Shown here piece after piece: positions 10,062 through 21,929 of a DNA stretch of 64,000 nucleotides. Both the position numbers and the translations under genes were made by a program. Every line of letters begins with the position of its first letter. Positions within the stretch are counted from its first letter, which is position 1. This DNA comes from Sphingobacterium sp. SRCM116780 (GTDB taxonomy: Bacteria > Bacteroidota > Bacteroidia > Sphingobacteriales > Sphingobacteriaceae): assembly GCF_021442025.1 (NCBI RefSeq), contig NZ_CP090446.1, forward strand, positions 3,224,001 through 3,288,000, in the 5' to 3' direction. Below the pieces are notes generated by a model. That model had not been told where the DNA came from. It ran no database searches and saw nothing but the letters and a program-made list of their open reading frames with translations.

Positions 10062-10728
10062 AGGGGCTATAGAAAGCCCCTCTAAAATCACCTATTTTTA
10101 AAACAAACTAAACAGTCTTTGCAATGATTATTAAACTTGATGATGGGTAGTTCAATAATTAGTTATAGAATTGATCGTCGACCTTTTCTATAACAAGGAT
10201 ACATTAGAAATTTGATATTAAAAAATAAAAAAACAAAGCAAACGATTGTTCAAAATAAACAACCGTTTGCAATTTGTGATCATTAACAATTATTTCACCT
10301 GTAATTTTAGTAACTCTTTGATTACATCAATTGCTTTTAGCAATATTAACAATCATACATATAGTATAAAAATTAATGTTCAGCTACAGAAAATCTTTAA
10401 AGTCAAACTTCACCGCTATACAAAAAAGATGAGATAAGAAATTTCGAACATACTAAAAGAGTTTATAATCTTATTGGTATACTTTAGAAATATGTTAAAT
10501 AGTTAAATGGTTAGGGAGTTAGATTGTTAGATTAGTTATTACTAATCTTTTGAATAGATCACTCTTATTAGCTTGCTATCTTCTCTATGTTTCCATCAAA
10601 GATGAGAATTAAGAATGAAAAGTAACAATTGTTCTGTTTCCAGAAACGAATGAGGAAAGAATTTGAGGGGGAAAAGTAAAGTGTACAAAAAAGCCTTTGC
10701 TTTTCAGCAAAGGCTTCTGTATAAAAAA
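10062..10728. other. Non-coding stretch with several hairpins
   Basis: No convincing gene. Hairpins seen: AGGGGCT/AGCCCCT (10062-10081); GTTATAGAA/TTCTATAAC (10161-10193, 15-nt loop); GCAAACGATTGTT with near-complement AACAACCGTTTGC (10238-10270), followed leftward by a long T-rich tract like a terminator; AGATTAGT/ACTAATCT (10529-10548). The third could be a backup terminator of the rRNA operon or end an unseen small transcript. Confidence 0.5.
10687..10716 (-). terminator. rRNA operon terminator
   Basis: Leftward the sequence reads GCCTTTGCTGAAAAGCAAAGGC followed by TTTTTT. The 9-bp stem begins about 13 bases after the end of 5S rRNA. Confidence 0.88.
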
Positions 10729-10835
10729 AGGCACCGACCTACTCTCCCACCTGTTACGGCAATACCATCGGCTCTGGCGGGCTTGACTGCTCTGTTCGGA
10801 ATGGGAAGAGGTAGACACCGCCGATATAGGCACCT
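10729..10835 (-). rRNA. rrf: 5S ribosomal RNA
   Basis: About 107 nt. The ends are set by helix I: AGGTGCC at the 5' end pairs with GGTGCCT at the 3' end (five Watson-Crick and two G-U pairs). The conserved internal part CCATTCCGAACAGAGCAGTC is present. It is the last gene of the operon, 160 bases after 23S. Confidence 0.95.
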
Positions 10836-10848
10836 AAAATGTTTTTAT

Positions 10849-10945
10849 CAGATTATAGATAGGAGATATCAGATCAAAGATTGGAGACTTTTCTTTTGTC
10901 TCACATCTCATATCTATCGTCTCACATCTATGTCATCTAATCTAT
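10849..10945 (-). repeat. rRNA spacer repeat between 23S and 5S
   Basis: The 23S-5S spacer holds imperfect inverted copies of short GAGAC/GTCTC and AGATATGAGAT-type units around a TTTTCTTTT centre. The core TCTCATATCTATCGTCTCA is repeated in the 16S-23S spacer (14127-14145). Confidence 0.6.
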
Positions 10946-10950
10946 AGACA

Positions 10951-10984
10951 ATTGAAAGAAAAAATCAAAGAGGAAGACAACAGT
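10951..10984 (-). other. 23S processing stem, 3' arm
   Basis: This 34-nt stretch is the near-complement of 14009-14043 on the far side of 23S. The two contain matching blocks ATTGAAAGAAAAAA and GAAGACAACAGT, with small differences between. In the pre-rRNA they would close a long helix around 23S of the type cut by RNase III. Confidence 0.8.
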
Positions 10985-10997
10985 GTATGCGTGCTTT

Positions 10998-13885
<2,888 letters not shown>

Positions 13886-14156
13886 CCTCATAGCCCTTTT
13901 GCTACTATGGGTTGCTTTTGATATATAACCATGGTGCTACGCATCGATCCGTTCGGCTTTTGACCGAGGGTCTTCTCAATACATCAGGCACACCACAGTA
14001 TTGTCTCTACTGTTGTCTTCTCTTGTAATTTTTTTCTTTCAATATGTCAAAGAACTCTTCTTCTAGAGTTGAGATATTAGATCAGAGATTTGAGATCTGG
14101 TATGGTTGCCCATAAGTGTCTCTTGTCTCATATCTATCGTCTCATATCCAGAGATG
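13886..14156 (-). other. 16S-23S spacer, 23S-proximal part
   Basis: Contains the 5' arm of the 23S processing stem (14009-14043) and a repeat block at 14060-14150 made of AGATATTAGATCAGAGAT-like units and the core TCTCATATCTATCGTCTCA shared with the 23S-5S spacer. No gene is seen. Confidence 0.6.
14009..14043 (-). other. 23S processing stem, 5' arm
   Basis: Near-perfect complement of 10951-10984 across the 23S gene, with ACTGTTGTCTTC and TTTTTTCTTTCAAT as the matching blocks. Confidence 0.8.
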
Positions 14157-14223
14157 TGGAGAATATCGGAGTCGAACCGATGAACCTACCGATGGATCGG
14201 GATGCTCTGGCCCCTATGGCCTT
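14157..14223 (-). pseudogene. Degenerate tRNA-Ala copy in the rRNA spacer
   Basis: Positions 14154-14183 repeat 14278-14307 without a mismatch (30 nt). They cover the 3' acceptor strand and T arm of tRNA-Ala. Beyond this the similarity decays: the anticodon arm has become a near-palindrome (CCGATCCATCGG) that cannot form a 7-base loop, and the D arm is only partly recognisable (CCAGAGCA). It looks like the remnant of a tandem duplication of the spacer tRNA-Ala. Confidence 0.6.
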
Positions 14224-14280
14224 TCTTCGTCTTGTTTTTTTCCCCTTTCGTCCATCGCGGACCAGGTCTATGTAATAATG

Positions 14281-14354
14281 TGGAGAATATCGGAGTCGAA
14301 CCGATGACCCCCTGCGTGCAAGGCAGGTGCTCTAGCCAGCTGAGCTAATTCCCC
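14281..14354 (-). tRNA. tRNA-Ala (anticodon TGC)
   Basis: Leftward the gene begins GGGGAATTAGCTCAGCTGG and has an anticodon loop with TGC between CCTGC and GCAGG, then GGTTCGACTCC in the T arm. The acceptor stem GGGGAAT/ATTCTCC closes with one G-U pair. CCA is not encoded. It lies in the usual spacer position between tRNA-Ile and 23S. Confidence 0.96.
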
Positions 14355-14439
14355 TTTGTGTAGACAGCAGAGTTCAGAGCCGAGATCCGAGACTATTTAC
14401 TCTGTCTCTTGTCTCTTATCTTTCATCTCTGATCTTAGA

Positions 14440-14516
14440 TGGTAGTCCCGAGCAGATTTGAACTGCTGACCCCTACATTATCAGTGTAGTGCTCTAACCA
14501 ACTGAGCTACGGGACT
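14440..14516 (-). tRNA. tRNA-Ile (anticodon GAT)
   Basis: Leftward AGTCCCGTAGCTCAGTTGG starts the gene. The anticodon loop contains GAT between CTACA and TGTAG, the T arm contains GTTCAAATC, and the acceptor stem AGTCCCG/CGGGACT is perfect. Unlike the tRNA-Ala, CCA is encoded (14440-14442). Confidence 0.96.
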
Positions 14517-14588
14517 AGCTTATCATTCTTCATCTCTCAATGGACCATCCTAAAGGGACGGGCACATTTCTTCAAATGTTCATCTTTG

Positions 14589-14623
14589 TTTTCTTAATAT
14601 TAACCATGTGTATACGTAACGAG
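14589..14623 (-). other. 16S processing stem, 3' arm
   Basis: Partner of 16290-16323 across 16S. The pairing blocks are ACGTAACGAG and CATGT, with an AT-rich imperfect extension. This is the expected pre-16S helix. Confidence 0.65.
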
Positions 14624-14644
14624 CTTCAATTCCGAATGCTCTAG

Positions 14645-16172
<1,528 letters not shown>

Positions 16173-16289
16173 GTAAAATGAAGGGTAAGATCAAGACTAT
16201 TTATAATAAATAGAATTGTCTTGTATTTTTATTTCTAATTCTAAAATTGACAGGTTGAGTTTTTTAACTTTCGCTGTTTCTCAACACTA

Positions 16290-16323
16290 CTCGTTACGTT
16301 ACATGATTATATTTTTAAAGAAC
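16290..16323 (-). other. 16S processing stem, 5' arm
   Basis: CTCGTTACGT followed by an AT-rich stretch, the complement of 14589-14623 beyond the 16S 3' end. Confidence 0.65.
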
Positions 16324-16418
16324 TTGCTTCGCTTCCGCTTCACGCTTCGGCTTGTATATCTTCGGCATTGCGCCCCGATCTTTTCTTGTTTTAAAACCCT
16401 TCGTTTCCGAGGGGACTG

Positions 16419-16448
16419 CAAAGGTAGAAATATTTTCCGAAATTCCAA
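16419..16448 (-). promoter_or_regulatory. rRNA promoter P2 (TTG-N19-TACCTTTG)
   Basis: Leftward strand: TTG (complement of 16446-16448), 19 bases, then TACCTTTG (complement of 16419-16426). Both elements and spacing fit the Bacteroidota housekeeping consensus. It lies about 250 bases before the 16S 5' end. Confidence 0.75.
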
Positions 16449-16569
16449 AATAAATCTATATTTATTTTTTATCGTTTCTCTTCCGATTTCTGCGTTCAAG
16501 CAAGCTTAAACCCCTCTTTTTTCAGGATTGCTTCTTCCAAAGCAACCCTTCCTCCCTTGCGGAGTGGTG

Positions 16570-16601
16570 CAAAGATAGCAACTTTTATAACCTAATTCCA
16601 A
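16570..16601 (-). promoter_or_regulatory. rRNA promoter P1 (TTG-N21-TATCTTTG)
   Basis: Leftward strand: TTG (complement of 16599-16601), 21 bases, then TATCTTTG (complement of 16570-16577). It lies about 150 bases upstream of P2, giving the operon tandem promoters. Confidence 0.75.
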
Positions 16602-17006
16602 GACCTGGCCTGCTTATTTTTTAATATTAACGTTAACTTGCTGTAACATTGAACGATTAATTTCTACCGCAGGGGATAAAACAGGCACCTGATCCGAGAT
16701 GGGGTTATTTCTGCCTGCAATATCCTACTGTGGCTTGTTTCCTTTGGATAAGGATATTATTCGTGGATGTAGCAGGAACAGCCTGCAGGGTTAACACCGG
16801 TAGAGAAAAGATACTGTAAAAAGAGGCTCTCCGAGTAGCGGGCATAACAACCTGCCCCGAAAAAGTTCTCAAAGTCAACTAAAACAGAAAAACAGTCCTT
16901 ATAATTATGAATGGACCTTAGTTTATTTAGGAGTCGTACCATCATGTCCAGATAATAATAAACCGTTCTGCTATCCATTGCGGTCAATGATAGGGGTTAA
17001 CCGGAG
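16602..17006. other. G+C-richer non-coding stretch upstream of the rRNA operon
   Basis: No convincing gene. A 76-codon leftward frame (16757-16987) ends in TAA, and the same frame stays open for a further 20-odd codons past the stop; its codon use is unlike the neighbouring genes. Internal inverted repeats include AATATCCT/AGGATATT (16719-16758) and GCAGG/CCTGC near 16771-16785. The region may be a decayed gene or a dispersed repeat. Confidence 0.4.
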
Positions 17007-17146
17007 ACCAAATTGGGACCAATTCCTACCTGTGAGCACAGTGAGAGCACGGTGCGTGCACCGTGAGTCCACCTTTTACTGTACTCACACGGCGTTCCCA
17101 CCCTACACGCAAGGTACCCACAGTCCAGAGTTGGTCCCAATTTGGT
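17007..17146. repeat. Nested inverted-repeat element
   Basis: A perfect 16-bp inverted repeat (ACCAAATTGGGACCAA at 17007-17022, complement at 17131-17146) encloses 108 bp that is clearly richer in G+C than the genome around it. Inside are a second inverted pair, TGTGAGCACAGT (17031-17042) and ACTGTACTCACA (17078-17089, one mismatch), and an 8-bp hairpin CACGGTGC/GCACCGTG (17048-17065). No coding frame, target duplication or promoter consensus is seen inside. It could be a structured RNA, an invertible segment or a small mobile element. Confidence 0.65.
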
Positions 17147-17352
17147 TTTAATTTGATCCCTGGGACACTTATAACCGTTTATTCAAGATTTATAGATTTA
17201 TTCTTAGAACTTCCTTTTTCTTAAATAAAGATGAAATCACCCGAAAAGGTGGAAAACTGATAACACTATATTAATATAAAGACCTTTATTACTTGACAAA
17301 TCCTTATTCATAAAGAAACATCCGTACTGTTATTTTGAAAAAACTGTAAAAA

Positions 17353-18531
17353 ATGATAAGAGTTGCTTTTTTTGCTGAGATCATGATTCCGGACTTCGAC
17401 GGAGCTGCACGCACGATTTTCCAGTTAGTAAACCGCATCGATAAAAAGAAATTTGAATTTTTATTTATCTATGGGACAGGACCTGACCAAATACAGGATT
17501 TTGAATCACTCAAAATTCCTGCGCTAAGCCTTCCTATCCAACAAAATTATACGATGGCAATACCTTCGTTTGTCGATCAACGCATCAAGAAAAAACTATA
17601 TGATTTTAATCCGGATATCATTCATATCGCTACTCCTTCATTATTGGGGTTTTATGCACAGAAATATGCTTTAAAAAATCAAATACCGATTATCAGTATT
17701 TATCACACACATTTTGTCAGCTATATAGATTATTATCTAAGGCGGATTCCTTTCCTTATACAGCCAACCAAAAATAAAATTATCCAAACACAAAACAAAT
17801 TTTACAATAATTGTGACAAGGTGTATGTACCCACAAACAGTATTGTATCTGAACTGATAACAATGGGTGTCTATCCTGCATTAATGCAAATATGGAAAAG
17901 GGGGATCGATAATCAGCTATTTTCACCAAAAAAACGAAACAGAAATTGGCTTAAAAAAATAACTCAAAATGATCATCCAACGATTCTGTTTGCTAGTCGA
18001 TTGGTTTGGGAGAAGAATTTGGAAACATTAATTGCCATATATACTATCCTAAAACAAGAAAACCTATCCTTTAATTTTATCATTGCCGGAGATGGTTCAG
18101 CAATGGAATCTTGTCAATCCAGTATGCCTGATGCTCTCTTTTTAGGGAAATTAGACCATAAAAATCTAGCAAAACTATACGCATCGTCTTCTGTATTTGT
18201 ATTTCCTTCTCATTCCGAAACCTATGGCAATGTTGTCATTGAAGCGATGGCATCTGGATTACCTTGCGTTATTGCTGACGGAGGAGGTTCTGCTGATCTG
18301 ATAAAAGAAGGAGTCAACGGATTTAAATGTCAACCAAAAGATGCCAGCATGTTTGTGAACAGAATACTGCAATTACTGCAGCATGAAAAATTAAGAAAAC
18401 AAATCGGAATGGAAGCATTGTTATTCAGTAAATCACTGGATTGGAACTCACTTGCGGATGTCTATTTTGAAGATCTTGAAAAAATGAGCAAAAATTCAGC
18501 ACATTCATTATTTAAATCGCAAGTGGGTTAA
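17353..18531 (+). CDS. Glycosyltransferase family 4
   Basis: A 392-residue GT-B-fold enzyme that transfers a sugar from a nucleotide donor; cytoplasmic or membrane-associated. The N-terminal half starts VAFFAEIMIPDFDGAARTIF, the usual glycine-rich acceptor-side loop. The C-terminal half has FASRLVWEKNLETLI, IIAGDGSAM and the donor-binding E-x7-E motif in HSETYGNVVIEAMASGLP. It resembles mannosyl- or glycolipid-forming GT4 enzymes, but the sugar and acceptor cannot be read off. Its stop overlaps the next start by one base (TAATG), so translation is probably coupled. It is the first gene of a three-gene operon, with 207 bp between it and the inverted-repeat element upstream. Confidence 0.88.
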   Translation: MIRVAFFAEIMIPDFDGAARTIFQLVNRIDKKKFEFLFIYGTGPDQIQDFESLKIPALSLPIQQNYTMAIPSFVDQRIKKKLYDFNPDIIHIATPSLLGFYAQKYALKNQIPIISIYHTHFVSYIDYYLRRIPFLIQPTKNKIIQTQNKFYNNCDKVYVPTNSIVSELITMGVYPALMQIWKRGIDNQLFSPKKRNRNWLKKITQNDHPTILFASRLVWEKNLETLIAIYTILKQENLSFNFIIAGDGSAMESCQSSMPDALFLGKLDHKNLAKLYASSSVFVFPSHSETYGNVVIEAMASGLPCVIADGGGSADLIKEGVNGFKCQPKDASMFVNRILQLLQHEKLRKQIGMEALLFSKSLDWNSLADVYFEDLEKMSKNSAHSLFKSQVG

Positions 18532-19538
18532 TGTATAAACGACTTCTTAAAATAATTTTAACGCTCCTCATCTTCATTTCTTTATTTGCTTTCATTCGAC
18601 ATATCGATATAAAAGCTGTAATAGACGAAGTTCACCATATCGGCTGGAAGTTACTTTGGATTATTGTCATCACTGCTTCTGCTTACTTATTCGGCACTAT
18701 AGGTTGGCAAAGTTGCTTTATACAGAAACCCAAAGATGTATCGCTCTGGAAATTTTTCTGCATCCGCCATATTGGAGAAACAATATCGTTATTTAATCCG
18801 ACGAGTATTATTGGTGGAGATTATATTAAAACAGTATTACTAAAACCTGCAGAAATGTCCAAACAAGATATTTTGAATTCCGTTTTGATCTCTCGCGTGT
18901 TAGCAGTTATCTCTCAATTTAGTTTAGTTGGAATCAGTGGATTTTATTTTTTACTGAGTTCTTTTAGAAAAAACATACCCGATCAATTTCAGATCGTTTT
19001 ATGGGCATTGGCTATTGTGTGCTGTAGTACTCCTATCCTTTTCTTTTATATCCTTAAACAAGCGAGAAGGTTCAAAGAAGATTCTGCTCTTTCCTATCAA
19101 GTTTTCAGAAAACTAAGCATTCGCCTGCAGGTTGTCATGAATGCTGTCATCGAGTTTTATCAAGATCATGCCAACAAATGCTATCGTGCATACTTCTATT
19201 TTTGTCTTCATTGGATCATTGGTTCCATCGAGTTGTTCTTCATATTATATTTTTCTGGCATAACGGTTTCCATTTTCCTAAGCGTATTTATGGACATGAG
19301 TATCGTGATCATTAAGAGTTTTGGGGCTTTCATTCCTGGTCAGATCGGGGTAGAAGAATTTGGAAACAAAATACTGCTCACAAGCATTGGCATCTATACG
19401 GTCAATATCTGGATCGTGATTGCTTTAATCCGAAGATCCAGACAGTTATTCTGGATTGCTTTTGGATTCTTCGCCTACTTAATCATCAAAAAGCATTATT
19501 CTACTTCCTATCATGGAGATATTATTCGTCAGTCATAA
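18531..19538 (+). CDS. Polytopic membrane protein, LPG-synthase-TM (YbhN/AglD) family
   Basis: A 335-residue integral membrane protein with roughly eight hydrophobic segments. The family signature regions are seen: FNPTSIIGGDYIKTVLL in the first half and FGAFIPGQIGVEEFGNK near the end, both typical of PF03706. This family covers the membrane part of lysyl-phosphatidylglycerol synthase and proteins found with glycosyltransferases, thought to move or present lipid-linked products. It overlaps the upstream GT by 1 nt and the downstream GT by 26 nt. The tight packing argues that the three proteins work on one lipid-linked glycan. Function beyond that is unknown. Confidence 0.82.
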   Translation: MYKRLLKIILTLLIFISLFAFIRHIDIKAVIDEVHHIGWKLLWIIVITASAYLFGTIGWQSCFIQKPKDVSLWKFFCIRHIGETISLFNPTSIIGGDYIKTVLLKPAEMSKQDILNSVLISRVLAVISQFSLVGISGFYFLLSSFRKNIPDQFQIVLWALAIVCCSTPILFFYILKQARRFKEDSALSYQVFRKLSIRLQVVMNAVIEFYQDHANKCYRAYFYFCLHWIIGSIELFFILYFSGITVSIFLSVFMDMSIVIIKSFGAFIPGQIGVEEFGNKILLTSIGIYTVNIWIVIALIRRSRQLFWIAFGFFAYLIIKKHYSTSYHGDIIRQS

Positions 19539-20682
19539 ATATCCTCCTGCTATCGGAGGAATGGAAAAACAAAGTTTTGAGTTGATAGAGAATATGGAGG
19601 CATATACAACCGTACACAAAATTGTTTATAAGGCCGATGAATCTATTCTCAAATTTTTCTTCCTGTTAAACAGACGGATTCGTGCTATGCTGAAAAAACA
19701 TCCAAATATTAAACTCATTCATTTTAATGATGGTTTATTAGCTACTTTTTCCTTATACCATCATGGTTATGATCAGCTAAAAAAGGTAGTGACTATTCAT
19801 GGTTTAGATATTGTGTTTCCATTAGGCTATTTCCAAAGGAAGATTATTCCCAAACTCAATCGGTTTGATAAAATTATCGCGGTGAGTCGTGCCACACGAG
19901 AGGCTGCTATAGCAAGAGGTATACAGGCAAATAAAATTGAGGTGATTTTAAATGGAGTCGATCATCATCTTTTGGAATCGTCTGAAATAACCATAGCTGA
20001 AATTCTAACCCGTTATCAGATTGATCAAAAAGCAGAAAGAATTATTGTAGCTTTAGGTCGTTCTGTAAAACGGAAAGGAATTTCTTGGTTTATTAAACAT
20101 GTACTTCGACAATTACCTTCTTCTTGCAAACTTATTTTAATCGGTCCTTTTACCAAAACAGCAACATGGAAAGAAAGGTTATTCTACCTCTTACCTCCTG
20201 CCATGAGGCATTTGTTGTTTTTATTTCTAGGGTATCCTTCTGATGAAAGAGCCATACGGCACTATTTAAGCGACCCGCATTACAGCGATAAATTGCAACA
20301 TATAGGCAAGATTCCATTAGCTGATCTGCAATGTTTGCTTCGACATACGGGTCTTTTTATCATGCCCAACATCCAGGTTGAGGGGGACATGGAGGGATTT
20401 GGATTGGTGTGTTTAGAGGCGAGTATTTGTGGCGCTACCGTATTTGCAGCGGATATTGAAGGGATAAGAGATGCGATTGTTGATTATAAAAATGGTTTTC
20501 TACTTCCATCAGAAGAAGCAAGTGTCTGGGTTGATTGCATTCATGTAGCACTTGAAAACCCTTCGCTTTTGAAAACCAGAAGCGAAGGGTTTCAACAATA
20601 CTCTTTACAACATTATAGCTGGGATAAAATGACACAAGATTATTTCACGTCATTTCAAGTTATTTTAGGATCTTTTGCTTAA
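19513..20682 (+). CDS. Glycosyltransferase family 4
   Basis: A 389-residue GT4 enzyme. It begins ILFVSHKYPPAIGGMEKQSFEL, the typical GT4 acceptor-site start, continues with VTIHGLDIVFPL, IIAVSRATREAA and VILNGVDHH, and has the donor-site E-x7-E in EGFGLVCLEASICG. Its start lies inside the end of the membrane-protein gene (26-nt overlap). Its last codons overlap the stop of the convergent acyl-CoA dehydrogenase gene by 4 nt, leaving no room for a separate terminator. Donor and acceptor are unknown; it probably adds a later sugar to the product of the first GT4. Confidence 0.87.
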   Translation: MEILFVSHKYPPAIGGMEKQSFELIENMEAYTTVHKIVYKADESILKFFFLLNRRIRAMLKKHPNIKLIHFNDGLLATFSLYHHGYDQLKKVVTIHGLDIVFPLGYFQRKIIPKLNRFDKIIAVSRATREAAIARGIQANKIEVILNGVDHHLLESSEITIAEILTRYQIDQKAERIIVALGRSVKRKGISWFIKHVLRQLPSSCKLILIGPFTKTATWKERLFYLLPPAMRHLLFLFLGYPSDERAIRHYLSDPHYSDKLQHIGKIPLADLQCLLRHTGLFIMPNIQVEGDMEGFGLVCLEASICGATVFAADIEGIRDAIVDYKNGFLLPSEEASVWVDCIHVALENPSLLKTRSEGFQQYSLQHYSWDKMTQDYFTSFQVILGSFA

Positions 20683-21851
20683 AAAGCACTTAATCCAGTA
20701 ATGTCATTCCCGGTGATCAATAAATGAATATCATGTGTGCCTTCATAGGTAATCACGGATTCTAGATTCATCATGTGTCGCATCATCGGAAAATCGCCTA
20801 CAATACCCATTGCTCCCAATATCTGTCTAGATTCTCTCGCAATTTGCAATGCCATATGGACATTATTTCGTTTTGCCATTGAAATCTGGGCCGGAGTTGC
20901 CTTTCCTTCATTTTTCAGGACTCCTAAACGCCATGATAATAATTGGGCTTTTGTTATTTCTGTGAGAAACTCGGCTAGTTTTTTCTGCTGCAATTGATAG
21001 GAAGCAATAGGTTTTCCAAACTGCTCTCTTTCCAATGCATATTTGACCGCTGTTTGATAACAGTCTATCGCCGCACCTATCACCCCCCAAGAAATTCCAT
21101 AACGGGCAGAATTCAGACACGAGAATGGTCCTCGAAGTGAATTTACATCGGGGAGCACGTTCTCAAAAGGAATTTCCACGTCTTGAAAAATCAATTCTCC
21201 AGTTTTTGAAGCACGCAATGACCATTTATTGAATGTTTCTGGTGTGGAAAACCCTTTCATTCCACGTTCTACAATGATACCACGTATTTTTCCTTCTTCA
21301 TCTCTTGCCCAAACAACCGCGATATTACATAATGGTGCGTTTGTAATCCACATTTTAGCACCATTCAGTATATAATGATCTGCTTTTCTTACCAATCGTG
21401 TTTCCATTGTCGCTGGATCTGATCCATGATTGGGTTCTGTCAATCCAAAACTTCCGATGTATTCACCTTTTGCAAGCTTAGGAAGGTACTTCTGTTTTTG
21501 TTCTTCACTACCAAAAGTAAAAATAGGATACATCACCAATGAAGATTGCACAGAAGCAGCCGAGCGAATTGCCGAATCACCTGCTTCCAATTCCTGCATG
21601 ATAATACCGTAAGCAATCTGATCCAAACCAGATCCTCCATATTCGATCGGGATATAAGGGCCCAAGGCTCCAATTGCACCCAACTTCAGCATTAAATTGG
21701 GAATATCTTCGTGATGCTGTGCTGCCTGATCAATCACAGGTTTTATTTCCGTATTTACAAAATCTCGAACCGACTGGCGGATGAGTTTATTTTCTTCTGA
21801 CAATAACGCATCAATATTGAAATAATCGCATGTTAAATTCATACTTATCAT
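20679..21851 (-). CDS. Acyl-CoA dehydrogenase, glutaryl-CoA dehydrogenase type
   Basis: A 390-residue FAD enzyme that would oxidise and decarboxylate glutaryl-CoA to crotonyl-CoA. Family motifs: FGLTEPNHGSDPATMETR (flavin site), KMWITNAP, and the catalytic base E370 in TYEGTHDIH, the arrangement characteristic of glutaryl-CoA dehydrogenases. Glutaryl-CoA is an intermediate of lysine breakdown, which fits the divergent aldehyde dehydrogenase and lysine aminotransferase genes. ATGs at 21851 and 21842 are both possible starts. The gene shares a palindromic control region with the divergent operon (21877-21906). Confidence 0.9.
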   Translation of the reverse strand: MISMNLTCDYFNIDALLSEENKLIRQSVRDFVNTEIKPVIDQAAQHHEDIPNLMLKLGAIGALGPYIPIEYGGSGLDQIAYGIIMQELEAGDSAIRSAASVQSSLVMYPIFTFGSEEQKQKYLPKLAKGEYIGSFGLTEPNHGSDPATMETRLVRKADHYILNGAKMWITNAPLCNIAVVWARDEEGKIRGIIVERGMKGFSTPETFNKWSLRASKTGELIFQDVEIPFENVLPDVNSLRGPFSCLNSARYGISWGVIGAAIDCYQTAVKYALEREQFGKPIASYQLQQKKLAEFLTEITKAQLLSWRLGVLKNEGKATPAQISMAKRNNVHMALQIARESRQILGAMGIVGDFPMMRHMMNLESVITYEGTHDIHLLITGNDITGLSAF

Positions 21852-21876
21852 AATTTAATATCTAAATATAATCATA

Positions 21877-21906
21877 ATTTCGAATATAATTCATTATATT
21901 CGAAAT
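21877..21906. promoter_or_regulatory. Palindromic operator between divergent lysine-catabolism genes
   Basis: A perfect inverted repeat with 14-bp arms (ATTTCGAATATAAT and its complement) and a 2-bp TC spacer lies midway in the 78-bp divergent region. Each arm contains TATATTCG, one mismatch from TAnnTTTG, on the strand pointing to its own gene (21896-21903 rightward, 21880-21887 leftward). A dimeric regulator bound here would cover both -7 elements. The regulator is not encoded next to it. Confidence 0.75.
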
Positions 21907-21929
21907 ATAAACGAACAATATAAGCCAGT

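Noticed and set aside
10246..10437. 63-codon frame downstream of the rRNA operon
   Set aside because: AT-driven frame over a hairpin, low-complexity product, no start signal.
16757..16987. 76-codon leftward frame in the G+C-rich stretch
   Set aside because: Codon use differs from the real genes, there is no promoter or family match, and the frame runs on past the stop; treated as non-coding or decayed.
17007..17146. Invertible promoter controlling the glycosyltransferase operon
   Set aside because: The inverted repeats fit, but no TAnnTTTG or -33 element is found inside and no invertase gene is present. Kept only as one option for the element.
20679..20682. Four-base overlap of convergent stop codons as a regulatory feature
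   Set aside because: Simple gene packing; nothing suggests more than the lack of a separate terminator.
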